Assembly: GCA_001897435.1 (NCBI GenBank) | Contig: MKSV01000007.1 | Span: 1,054,001-1,118,000 of the forward strand | Reading direction: 5' to 3' | Source: Acidobacteriales bacterium 59-55 | GTDB taxonomy: Bacteria > Acidobacteriota > Terriglobia > Terriglobales > Acidobacteriaceae | Length of the DNA: 64,000 bases | In this document: piece by piece, positions 1 to 7,864 of the stretch | Layout of the letters: the number at the start of each line of letters is the position of its first letter | How positions within the stretch are numbered: the stretch's first letter is position 1 | Position numbers and translations under genes: made by a program | Notes under the pieces: model-generated | Told to the model about the DNA's origin: nothing | The model's input: only the letters and a program-made list of their open reading frames with translations | The model's database searches: none

Positions 1-682
1 TATAACCCTTGAGCTTTACCGAGTGCGTATCCCCTTCAAATAATCCTCCAATACGGCTTTGCCGGCCTGAGAAATTGAACTCGCTCATATGAGCGTTTCC
101 CGCATTCGCAAAGGGTGTAGAAGTGAATGGTGTATTGATGTCGGCGTTCATTGCCCGCTGGCGCCAGACTGTTTCAAACGCGAAGAACGCAACCGGCGTA
201 ATTTTAATTCCTTTGTAGTGCAAGGCCAGCGGCTCGTCGATCTTCTTCGTCAGATCATTCTTTGTATCCGCGATCGTCTTCGCCATCCCGGTATTCGCCG
301 ACTTGAGATCCTTGACGTCGCTATTCAGCGCGGTTACGGCAGCCGTATTCGACTGCACGCTTGAACTCACCTTCTCTGCTTGTTCCGTTGACTGGGCGGC
401 AGCAGCATTTGCGGCCTGCGCGTCCTGAGTGGCCGTCGCCAGCTTCGCGTCCTTATCAGCATTCTGCTGCTTCAGACTGTCTATCTGAGTCTGCATGGTC
501 TGCAGTTGCTCGCGCAGCTCGCGGATTTCACGTCCGATCGCGCTCTCTGCGGGTGCTTTTTTCTTTGCGGCCCGTCTATGGGGCGTCTCGTTGGAACTGG
601 CCGTTGCGCTCGTCTGCGCCTGCGCCGACATCACACAAAGAGCCAGCACCACTATCGTTATCGCTTGAAATTGCTTCGTCAT
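1..682 (-). CDS. Outer-membrane porin-like protein with N-terminal coiled coil (5' part only)
   Basis: Open reading frame that starts at the ATG at 682 and runs off the left edge without a stop (about 227 codons visible). Residues 1-22 form a signal peptide with a hydrophobic core and an AQA cleavage site. A Lys/Ala-rich stretch and a long heptad-rich coiled coil (about residues 48-150, e.g. REIRELREQLQTMQTQ) follow. From about residue 155 the sequence turns into alternating polar/aromatic segments (LHYKGIKITPVAFFAFETVW) that look like the start of a beta-barrel. This order (signal, coiled coil, barrel) is that of DcaP-like trimeric porins; the exact family and substrate are inference because the barrel is cut off. 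It is divergent from the GH20 gene, so the two may share control. Confidence 0.6.
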   Translation of the reverse strand, partial: MTKQFQAITIVVLALCVMSAQAQTSATASSNETPHRRAAKKKAPAESAIGREIRELREQLQTMQTQIDSLKQQNADKDAKLATATQDAQAANAAAAQSTEQAEKVSSSVQSNTAAVTALNSDVKDLKSANTGMAKTIADTKNDLTKKIDEPLALHYKGIKITPVAFFAFETVWRQRAMNADINTPFTSTPFANAGNAHMSEFNFSGRQSRIGGLFEGDTHSVKLKGY

Positions 683-788
683 GGAATCTCCAGAGTGGCA
701 CGGAACAGGCGGCGCACAACCCTGCGATCCAGTCTTTTGTAGGCCGAAGCACACGCAGCACTGCTCTTTGAAAGTGATCCTCGCAGAG

Positions 789-832
789 GAATGTGAATAG
801 AATGCGAATCCGCGTTCTATTCACATTCTTTT
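789..832. promoter_or_regulatory. Perfect inverted repeat between the divergent porin and GH20 genes
   Basis: Arms GAATGTGAATAGAA (789-802) and TTCTATTCACATTC (815-828) are perfect reverse complements. The 12-nt centre pairs further (T-G wobble, then GCG with CGC around AATC), so an RNA copy would fold into an 18-bp hairpin followed by TTTT. It ends directly at a TTGACA box. Either a repressor/activator site for the divergent pair or an intrinsic terminator; because both flanking genes point away from it, I favour an operator. Confidence 0.5.
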
Positions 833-860
833 GACATTGCAGTCACCGCACAGCCATATA
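831..860 (+). promoter_or_regulatory. Candidate sigma-70 promoter for the GH20 gene
   Basis: TTGACA (831-836, perfect -35) and CATATA (855-860) are 18 nt apart. The 40-bp dyad touches the -35 box. A second possible -10 box (extended type, TGATATACC at 902-910) sits 7 nt before the ATG at 918 and would give a leaderless mRNA. Confidence 0.45.
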
Positions 861-917
861 ACCGCGCCCCACATCCGGCACTCCACAATCTCTCCTCCGG
901 CTGATATACCGTTACAC

Positions 918-3077
918 ATGCTTCTTTACCGCTGCGGCCTCCTGCTCCTCGCGCTGACCACTCTCGCCTCCGCGCAGTCCTCGATCAAATTGATCCCCAT
1001 GCCACGCGAGATTCATGCCGCAGCCGACCAACCGTTACCCAACGGCGTCCGCATCGTCTGTGCCTCTCCCTGCTCCGAGGAAGACCACTTTGCTACCACC
1101 GATCTGGCGACCAGCCTGCAACAGCGCAATATTGCCTCGGCTTCAGCGACCGGTTTCGTTATCGAACTCACTCGTCTTGCAACCCACCCGGTCGCAAACT
1201 TCACCGCCGAGATGAAGCCAGAAGGCTATGCCATCACTGCCAGCCATGACCGGCTCATCGTTACCGCCGCGACGGCTGAAGGGCTTTTCTACGGCGCGCA
1301 GACAGTCAAGCAGCTCATCGTGGGCGACGGCCCAAAAGCAGTCCTTCATGCCGCCAATATCCGCGATTGGCCGGCGATGAAGTACCGCGGCCTTGACGAT
1401 GACCTCTCCCGCGGCCCAGTGCCCACACTCGACTTCCAGAAAAAGCAAATCCGAACCATTGCGGCCTATAAGCTCAACATCTACTCGCCCTATTTCGAAC
1501 ATACCCAGCAATATGCCTCCAATCCGCTCATGGCGCCTCCCGGCGGCAGCATCTCCGCAGCCGACGCCGCCGCGCTGGTTGCCTATGCACGGCCCTATCA
1601 CGTGACCATCATCCCCGAGCAGGAAGCCTTCGGCCATCTCCATCACAATCTGACGTGGGAGCAATACGCCGACGTTGCCGAAACGCCGCACGGTACCGTC
1701 CTTGCCCCAGGCCAGCCCGGCTCGATTCCTCTCATTAAACAAATGTTCACGGAACTGGCCGCACTCTATCCCGGCCCCTTCCTCCACATCGGCGCCGATG
1801 AAACCGTTGATCTTGGCACGGGCCGGACCAAAGCCGACGTCGACGCCCGCGGTCTTGGAGCCGTCTATCTCGACTTCATGCAGCGTATCGTCACTGCTCT
1901 CCAACCGCTGCACCGCAAGCTGCTCTTCTGGGGCGATATCGCGCAGGACTCCCCGGACCTGCTTAAGAAGATGCCGCAGTCCTTCAAGGACTCCACCATC
2001 GCCGTGGCCTGGACCTACAATCCCGATCCACGCGGCTTTGACCGGTATCTCACGCCTTTCATCAACGCAGGCTTCGAGACCTGGGTTGCTCCCGGCGTTA
2101 ACAACTGGTCCCGCGTCTACCCGAACAACAACTACGCTCTGCTCAACATTCAGGGATTTATTCGGGACGGTCAGCGGCTCGGCGCGACCGGCGCGCTCAA
2201 CACCATCTGGAACGACGATGGCGAAGGCCTCGAAAACATGAACTGGTACGGCATCCTCTTCGGCGCAGCTGCGTCGTGGCAAAAGGGTGAATCGTCCATC
2301 CCGCAATTTCAGGACTCATTCGCCCAGGTCTTCCACGGCGACATGACCGGTAAGCTCAACGAAGCACAAAAGGAGATGATGCTCGCCCATGAACTCCTGA
2401 AGCAGCAGGCCAAGACCGGCGACGGCTCCGACGGCCTCTTCTGGCTCGATCCCATGAGCAAGGACGGCCAGGTCTACGCCGCCAAGATTCGCCCCTACAC
2501 ACACGATCTTCGCCTGCACGCCGAACGCGCTCTCACACTCATTGCACAGGCTCGTGCCGCTGCGCCGGCGCCGCCAAAGTCTTTTACGGCCACGGCAGCG
2601 CCTTACAATCCCGCCGACGCCTATCCCTCTGCTCCCACCAGCCTGCGTGAGACCGACGCCATCGACGCACTGGAACTCGGAGCCCGGCGCATGGACTTCA
2701 TCGGCCTCAAATTCCAGTTAGCCGACGAGATCGCCCAGGGTTATCAGCGCGCCTACGACATGCGCACAACCACCGACCGCAAGCAACGCGTCACCGTCGC
2801 CCGCGAACTCTCCGACATCAACGGCGTCAACGGCCGCATCACCGACATTCGAGACACCTATTCCCTGCTGCGCGACCTGTACCAGCAGGCCTGGTTGCGC
2901 TCCAACCGGCCGTACGCGCTGCGCCCCGTGCTCGAGCACTACGACTACACCGTCGGCCTCTGGCTCGCCCGCAGCGACAAGTTCCGCACGGCGCAGCGCC
3001 AGTGGGCCGATAGCCACACTCTGCCTACGGCGGCGGAGCTTGGTATCCCTGCCCCGCCAACCACTTCAACGAGATAA
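918..3077 (+). CDS. Secreted beta-N-acetylhexosaminidase, GH20
   Basis: 719-residue exo-hydrolase expected to remove terminal N-acetylglucosamine (or GalNAc) from chitin oligomers, peptidoglycan fragments or glycans outside the cytoplasm. The ATG at 918 is chosen because it begins a clean signal peptide (MLLYRCGLLLLALTTLASAQ); an in-frame TTG at 831 overlaps a -35 box and would bury the signal. An N-terminal GH20b-like alpha/beta domain (about 25-150) precedes the TIM barrel; HIGADET carries the Asp294-Glu295 pair used in substrate-assisted catalysis. About 200 residues of C-terminal helical sequence follow. No good ribosome-binding site is seen. nagA starts 19 nt after the stop, so released GlcNAc is probably catabolised by the neighbour once phosphorylated. 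Confidence 0.88.
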   Translation: MLLYRCGLLLLALTTLASAQSSIKLIPMPREIHAAADQPLPNGVRIVCASPCSEEDHFATTDLATSLQQRNIASASATGFVIELTRLATHPVANFTAEMKPEGYAITASHDRLIVTAATAEGLFYGAQTVKQLIVGDGPKAVLHAANIRDWPAMKYRGLDDDLSRGPVPTLDFQKKQIRTIAAYKLNIYSPYFEHTQQYASNPLMAPPGGSISAADAAALVAYARPYHVTIIPEQEAFGHLHHNLTWEQYADVAETPHGTVLAPGQPGSIPLIKQMFTELAALYPGPFLHIGADETVDLGTGRTKADVDARGLGAVYLDFMQRIVTALQPLHRKLLFWGDIAQDSPDLLKKMPQSFKDSTIAVAWTYNPDPRGFDRYLTPFINAGFETWVAPGVNNWSRVYPNNNYALLNIQGFIRDGQRLGATGALNTIWNDDGEGLENMNWYGILFGAAASWQKGESSIPQFQDSFAQVFHGDMTGKLNEAQKEMMLAHELLKQQAKTGDGSDGLFWLDPMSKDGQVYAAKIRPYTHDLRLHAERALTLIAQARAAAPAPPKSFTATAAPYNPADAYPSAPTSLRETDAIDALELGARRMDFIGLKFQLADEIAQGYQRAYDMRTTTDRKQRVTVARELSDINGVNGRITDIRDTYSLLRDLYQQAWLRSNRPYALRPVLEHYDYTVGLWLARSDKFRTAQRQWADSHTLPTAAELGIPAPPTTSTR

Positions 3078-3096
3078 GCGGGATAAACTAGCCTCG

Positions 3097-4242
3097 ATGT
3101 CAACTACTCTGACCGCACGCGCTCTCCATACAGCACAAGGCACGATCGACCACCCCGTTATCGTCGTCGACGACGCCGGCCTCATTGCCAGCATTGAATC
3201 CGATCCAGTAAACCAATCGGACGACATCCTGACTTCGACCTTCTTTGACATCCACACTCACGGTGCTGCCAGTTACGACATTATGCACGCCAGCCCCAGA
3301 GAGTTAAGGGAGGTCAACCGATTCCTAGCCAGCAGGGGTGTTGGTCATTACCTCCCAACCACGGTTACGGCTCCCGTCGACCAGACGCTTTATTCCATCG
3401 AAGCTTTGGCAGACGCTATAGAAGCTCCTGCAACGGCAGGCGAAGCGCGGCCCATCGGCATTCACCTCGAAGGCCCATTTATCTCCCACGCCAAGCGAGG
3501 TGTTCATCCCCCAGCCAATATCCTTCGACCCGACATAGCGCTTTTCGACCGCTTCTACCAGACTGGTCGCGGGCATATCCGCCTCATGACCATCGCTCCC
3601 GAAATTCCCGGCGCTCTGGAGCTCATCGAACATGCCACTTCTCTCGGAGTCAAGATCAGCATCGGACACACCAACGCCACCTGCGAAGAAGCCAATGCCG
3701 CCATTGCAGCCGGAGCCGCAAGCGCGACCCATACCTTCAATGCCATGCGTCCGCTCGATCATCGCGATCCCGGGGTTATCGCCACGGTCCTCGACGACGA
3801 CCACCTCTTCGCCGAACTCATCTGCGACGGCATCCACGTCGCGCCGGAGATGGTTCGCCTCTGGCTCAAGGCCAAGGGAGCAGATAAATCCATTCTTGTC
3901 ACTGACAGCATGTCCGCAACCGGGATGCCTGACGGAACTTATACCCTCGGCACCTTTCAGGTCGAGGTGGCTAATGGCCGCGCCATCTCTAACGGCGCCC
4001 TTGCGGGCAGCGTTCTCACCATGGATCGCGCCGTAGCTAACCTGCAACGCTTCACCGGCTCTCCTCTCGGCACGGCAGTCCGTCTTGCGTCACACAATCC
4101 CGCAAAGCTACTCGGCCTCGAAGACACGATCGCGAACCCGCTCCCCGGCCAACCCGCGAACTTCAACGTCTTCGACGCCGCCGGGAATCTACAATCAATC
4201 ATTCTCCAGGGCAATCGCATCCTCGTCGCCCCGCCCCAATAA
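3097..4242 (+). CDS. nagA: N-acetylglucosamine-6-phosphate deacetylase
   Basis: 381-residue cytoplasmic amidohydrolase that converts GlcNAc-6-phosphate to glucosamine-6-phosphate and acetate. The metal-site and catalytic motifs are all visible: DIHTHG near the N-terminus, HLEGPF (Glu ligand), ISIGHTNA and ATHTFNAM (His ligands) and LVTDSMSATG (catalytic Asp). Length matches the family. The ATG at 3097 is preferred over an upstream in-frame start at 3040 that lies inside the GH20 gene; TAAACT (3084-3089) lies 7 nt before this ATG and there is no Shine-Dalgarno, so a leaderless start is possible. The 3' end overlaps the convergent MFS gene by 48 nt. No nagB or GlcNAc kinase is in the window. 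Confidence 0.94.
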   Translation: MSTTLTARALHTAQGTIDHPVIVVDDAGLIASIESDPVNQSDDILTSTFFDIHTHGAASYDIMHASPRELREVNRFLASRGVGHYLPTTVTAPVDQTLYSIEALADAIEAPATAGEARPIGIHLEGPFISHAKRGVHPPANILRPDIALFDRFYQTGRGHIRLMTIAPEIPGALELIEHATSLGVKISIGHTNATCEEANAAIAAGAASATHTFNAMRPLDHRDPGVIATVLDDDHLFAELICDGIHVAPEMVRLWLKAKGADKSILVTDSMSATGMPDGTYTLGTFQVEVANGRAISNGALAGSVLTMDRAVANLQRFTGSPLGTAVRLASHNPAKLLGLEDTIANPLPGQPANFNVFDAAGNLQSIILQGNRILVAPPQ

Positions 4243-5511
4243 GATGGGCTTCAATGTCATGGTGAGGTAAGCCAACGCTCCCGCCGCGGTAACGCAGGCA
4301 CAGATCATCAGTGAGATGCGAAACGAGTGGGTTCGATCGAGCAGCCACCCGGTGATGATCGGCGCCGCCGAAGCGATTGCATAACTCCCCATATTCTGCA
4401 GCGCACCCACCTGCGCGGACAGCCGGGCAGCGGTCGAAACATGGATCAGATTCCAGGCAGCCGTGCCGGCGAAATGAACAAAGAAGACAGCCATACTGAT
4501 CGCCGCAACCGCCATCGTAAGACTGCTTGCCTGGACGACCAGTGCGGTGCATCCGGCGGAGAGAACCATTCCAATGACAATGAGCTGCCGACGAAATGAC
4601 CGGGCTTGTTCAAGATCGCGCACCTTCAGGTCGGTGAGGATGCCGCTGGTGAGCATTCCCACTGCGCCTGCTGCAAACGGTATACCTGAGATGATGCCGG
4701 TGGCGCCCAGCTTCAGGTGGTACACCGACGCAAGATAGCCGGGCAGCCACGTGAGGTAGAGCCACGCGGTGTAATTGATGCCGCCAAATCCCAGCATCAT
4801 CCCCCACATCGTTTTGGTGCGCAGTAGGGCGAGCAGATCCGGATCGGCAAACAAGGCGCCAAAAGAACGGGACGCCGGTCTCGTTTGCGGAGACCCCGCC
4901 GCCTCGGAGGAGTGAGTACTGCGTCCATGTCCGAGGGCAAGCCATGCCGCGGCAAAAGCTACTCCCGCGATGCCGATGATGGCGAACATGCCTCGCCATC
5001 CAGCCCACAGCATCAACACCGTGAGCACCGGTGGAGCGATCACCTGCCCCAGGATCGTCGAAGCGTTCACAAGACTCATCGCGCGGCCCCGGCGCTCCGG
5101 CGCAAAGCTGGACTGGACAGCATCAAGCGATGCCGGAAAAAATGGCGACTCACCCAGGCCGAGCATGACACGGAGCGCCTGAAAGGCTCCATTCGACCGT
5201 ACCAGCGACGTCACCATCTGCGCCGCCGACCACGCCAGCAATGCTGTGCCCAGCACGCGTCGGAAGCCGAATCGCTTGACCAGCGTACCCGCCGGAATCT
5301 GGCCCAGCCCATAGGCGAGCGAAAAAACAGCGAGCAGGCTGCCCATCTCGGTGCCGCTCAAGGACAACTCTTTGCGTATGACCGGATTCGCGATTGAAAG
5401 CGAGACGCGGTCGAGATAGTTGAGGATGCCAGTAAGCATCAAAAAGCCGAGGATCAGAAGCTGGCGACGTTGGCTCAGGACAGTTTGATCCCATTCATCG
5501 GCAGGGCGCAT
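4195..5511 (-). CDS. MFS transporter, anion:cation symporter (ACS) type
   Basis: 438-residue inner-membrane carrier with about 12 hydrophobic segments. The N-terminal half has ILNYLDRVSLSIANP and the stretch RVMLGLGESPFFPASLDAV, typical of the hexuronate/organic-anion (ExuT, GarP, glycerate) branch of the major facilitator superfamily. The ATG at 5511 has GGAGAACTG in front, a good ribosome-binding site. Position next to hexosaminidase and nagA suggests uptake of a sugar or sugar acid, but ACS carriers usually take anions, so GlcNAc itself is not certain. The tail-to-tail overlap with nagA (48 nt) gives antisense 3' ends. Confidence 0.85.
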   Translation of the reverse strand: MRPADEWDQTVLSQRRQLLILGFLMLTGILNYLDRVSLSIANPVIRKELSLSGTEMGSLLAVFSLAYGLGQIPAGTLVKRFGFRRVLGTALLAWSAAQMVTSLVRSNGAFQALRVMLGLGESPFFPASLDAVQSSFAPERRGRAMSLVNASTILGQVIAPPVLTVLMLWAGWRGMFAIIGIAGVAFAAAWLALGHGRSTHSSEAAGSPQTRPASRSFGALFADPDLLALLRTKTMWGMMLGFGGINYTAWLYLTWLPGYLASVYHLKLGATGIISGIPFAAGAVGMLTSGILTDLKVRDLEQARSFRRQLIVIGMVLSAGCTALVVQASSLTMAVAAISMAVFFVHFAGTAAWNLIHVSTAARLSAQVGALQNMGSYAIASAAPIITGWLLDRTHSFRISLMICACVTAAGALAYLTMTLKPILLGRGDEDAIALEND

Positions 5512-5623
5512 CAGTTCTCCACGGGTATTTCAGTCTGGATACCAGCCTAGAGGGAGGCAGCGTTAAAGTCACGCAACAGTCGGCCTCGATGATCAGGTGT
5601 CCCCTGTGCCGTTGCTCCGCCGC

Positions 5624-5652
5624 TTGAATCAAAAGGGCCAGACATGTATCTA
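5624..5652 (+). promoter_or_regulatory. Candidate promoter for the DinB-like gene
   Basis: TTGAAT (5624-5629) and TATCTA (5647-5652), 17-nt spacer. The -10 box ends 7 nt before the ATG at 5660, so the message could be leaderless. The -10 match is weak. Confidence 0.3.
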
Positions 5653-5659
5653 TGGAGGC

Positions 5660-6211
5660 ATGGCCAACCCTGCGGAATTCAATTTAGCCGAGTCCATCGC
5701 GCTTCTCACGCGTACGCCTGCCGTCCTGAATGCGCTGTTGCGCGGGCTTCCCGACACCTGGGTGCGCGGCAACGAGGGAATCGACACCTGGAACCCATTC
5801 GATATTGTGGGCCATCTCGTCTTCGCGGAGCGCACCGACTGGATGCCACGGGTGCGGATTTTGCTGGAGAACGGCGAAACGCGGCCGTTTGATCCATTTG
5901 ACCGTTTCGCGCAGGTGAAGGAGAGCGACGGCAAATCACTGGAGCAACTTCTGAAAAGCTTCTCTTCCCTGCGCAGCGAGAGTCTGTCTGCGTTACAGTC
6001 ACTGAATTTAACGCAGGAAGACCTTGTACGCCGTGGGAGGCATCCTGCGCTGGGCGTGGTCACTCTTTCGGAACTTCTGGCAGCATGGACCGTCCACGAC
6101 CTCACTCACCTCCATCAGCTATCCCGCACGATGGCCTATCAGTACCGTGACGCTGTGGGGCCATGGAGCGCCTATCTCGGGGTGCTTCGCTGCACCGGCC
6201 ATAGTTCCTGA
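5660..6211 (+). CDS. DinB/YfiT-like four-helix metal-binding protein
   Basis: 183-residue soluble protein predicted to be a four-helix bundle of the DinB superfamily, whose members are often thiol transferases or stress proteins; the reaction here is unknown. Histidines that would bind the metal are in DIVGHLVFAERTDW (about residue 50) and in VHDLTHLHQLSRTM near the C-terminus, the usual H...HxxxH spacing. The ATG at 5660 begins the recognisable domain; a longer in-frame version (from 5597) adds an unconserved-looking leader. Faces a terminator shared with htrA. Confidence 0.75.
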   Translation: MANPAEFNLAESIALLTRTPAVLNALLRGLPDTWVRGNEGIDTWNPFDIVGHLVFAERTDWMPRVRILLENGETRPFDPFDRFAQVKESDGKSLEQLLKSFSSLRSESLSALQSLNLTQEDLVRRGRHPALGVVTLSELLAAWTVHDLTHLHQLSRTMAYQYRDAVGPWSAYLGVLRCTGHSS

Positions 6212-6220
6212 TCGAAGCCG

Positions 6221-6268
6221 AAACAGTCAACGGCCGCCGCAAACCTCTGCGACGGCCTTTGACTGTTT
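6221..6268. terminator. Bidirectional intrinsic terminator between the DinB-like gene and htrA
   Basis: Arms at 6221-6236 and 6253-6268 (AAACAGTCAA-C-GGCCG / CGGCC-T-TTGACTGTTT) pair over 16 bp with one mismatch. The A-rich left flank and T-rich right flank let it work for both converging genes. Confidence 0.7.
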
Positions 6269-6283
6269 AGCAATGTTCAACGA

Positions 6284-7834
6284 TCAACCATTGTCAGGAT
6301 GAACAACCCGGTAGCTTTCTCCACCTTTTGACCAGACCAGCAGCAGCACATCCTGTCCCGCTGGAACTGCATGGACGCTTGCCACTGCCTGATCGGCGGA
6401 GGTGACGTTGTGCCGGTTCACCTGAACAATCACGTCTCCGGACTGCAAGCCGGCCTCTGCGGCTGGGCTGCCCGGCCGAACATTCTGGACGGCCGCACCC
6501 TTCACACCATCGGGGACGTTGAGTTGCTGTCGCACATCCGGCGTCAGGTCGGACATGGCCAGGCCCAGCTTGCCCCGCTGGCTTGCAGAACCGTTCCCGT
6601 CGCCCTCATTGTCGGCAACCTGTCCATTGCCATGGAACTCACCCACAGTCAGGTCGATGGTCTGCGGAGTGCCTTCGCGCACGATGCCAAGATGAATCTT
6701 GGTTCCAGGTGTTACGTCGGCGATCGCCAACTGCAGTGCGCTGCCGTTAATCATCTTTTTACCGTCGAGTTGTTGGATGACATCTCCGTTGCGCAAACCT
6801 GCGCTACTCGCCGGAGAGCCAGGTGTAACCTGCGCGATGATCGCGCCAGTCGCATCCTTGAGGTTGAAGAAGTGCGCGTTCTCAGGCGTTACGTCATTCA
6901 TGCTGATGCCCAGATAGCCATGGTGCACGCTACCGGTCTTGATAATCTGATCGGCGGTCGCCTTGACGATCTGCTCAGGAATGGCGAACCCCGCACCGGC
7001 GAACGAACCGCTGTTGGAGATGATGAAGGTGTTGATGCCCACCAGCTCGCCGTGCGAGTTGACCAGCGCTCCACCGGAGTTACCCGGGTTAATCGCTGCG
7101 TCAGTCTGGATATAGCCACCGGGCTTGCGGGCATTATCGGAGTACGGATTCTGCCGGTTGACCGCGCTCACGATGCCTCGGGTCACCGAGAACTGAAAAT
7201 AACCGAATGGGCTGCCGAATGCGAGCACCGTCTGTCCCGGCTCCAGTTTGGTCGAATCTCCCCAGGCGACCGTGGGCAGATTGTGCGCATCGACTTTGAT
7301 GACGGCGAGATCCGTCAGCTTGTCGATGCCAACCACCTTGGCGTCCAGCACGCGGCGATCGTGCAAGGTCACCCTGATCTTCGTTGCTCCATCGACAACG
7401 TGATCGTTGGTCACGATGTATCCGTCAGGTGAGATGATGACTCCGCTGCCAATGCCATGCTGCAACTCCGGCTGTTGCGGAACCTGCATATGACCGCCTC
7501 CTCCGTTTCCGAATCCGAAGAACTGCGCAAATCCGGGAGGAAGACCCTGCGGGGCGCCTCCCTGCATCGCTACCGACTGATCTTCTGCCTTGGAGGTTAC
7601 CGCGACATTGACGATGGCAGGCGTGACGCGTGAAGCCACAGCCTCCATCGCATGATCGATTGCCGTAAGCGCGGCGACACTATTGTCGTCGAGCGGAGAC
7701 GTCGTCACCGTGGCAGCATGAACACAGTCTTTGTGGAGGAAGATCGCCGAGCCGAACACTGCGACGACAGCCAGGCTTACAGGCAAAGTAAACTTTCGGA
7801 GTTTTACGACTAATTGATTAGTTGATGCGGACAT
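6284..7834 (-). CDS. htrA: HtrA/DegP-type periplasmic serine protease with two PDZ domains
   Basis: 516 residues. An N-terminal membrane/signal segment (about 15-40) is followed by a Gly-rich linker (about 95-125), the trypsin-like domain with the triad His145 (TNDHVVDG), Asp175 (KLTDLAVIK) and Ser253 (NPGNSGGAL), then PDZ1 (about 290-390, YLGISMNDVTP) and PDZ2 (about 420-510, LGLAMSDLTP). The expected role is degradation or refolding of misfolded envelope proteins. AAGGAGCCTT precedes the ATG. It begins only 30 nt after the M56 peptidase gene, so blaI-like, M56 and htrA probably form one operon. A 14-bp dyad (7809-7822) lies inside its first codons. Confidence 0.93.
   Translation of the reverse strand: MSASTNQLVVKLRKFTLPVSLAVVAVFGSAIFLHKDCVHAATVTTSPLDDNSVAALTAIDHAMEAVASRVTPAIVNVAVTSKAEDQSVAMQGGAPQGLPPGFAQFFGFGNGGGGHMQVPQQPELQHGIGSGVIISPDGYIVTNDHVVDGATKIRVTLHDRRVLDAKVVGIDKLTDLAVIKVDAHNLPTVAWGDSTKLEPGQTVLAFGSPFGYFQFSVTRGIVSAVNRQNPYSDNARKPGGYIQTDAAINPGNSGGALVNSHGELVGINTFIISNSGSFAGAGFAIPEQIVKATADQIIKTGSVHHGYLGISMNDVTPENAHFFNLKDATGAIIAQVTPGSPASSAGLRNGDVIQQLDGKKMINGSALQLAIADVTPGTKIHLGIVREGTPQTIDLTVGEFHGNGQVADNEGDGNGSASQRGKLGLAMSDLTPDVRQQLNVPDGVKGAAVQNVRPGSPAAEAGLQSGDVIVQVNRHNVTSADQAVASVHAVPAGQDVLLLVWSKGGESYRVVHPDNG
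7809..7822. promoter_or_regulatory. ACTAAT-TG-ATTAGT dyad in the first codons of htrA
   Basis: Perfect 6+6 inverted repeat with a 2-nt centre. Its ATTAGT half-site resembles the dyad upstream of the blaI-like gene (9710-9725), so it may be a second site for that repressor; it could also be chance in a coding region. Confidence 0.25.
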
Positions 7835-7864
7835 AAGGCTCCTTCAATGCGGCACTGTCTGTGG

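Noticed and set aside
1143..2306. A 387-codon open frame antisense to the GH20 gene
   Set aside because: Third-position GC of the real gene keeps this frame open; no recognisable protein features.
6371..7432. A 353-codon open frame antisense to htrA
   Set aside because: Shadow of htrA, no domain, no ribosome-binding site.
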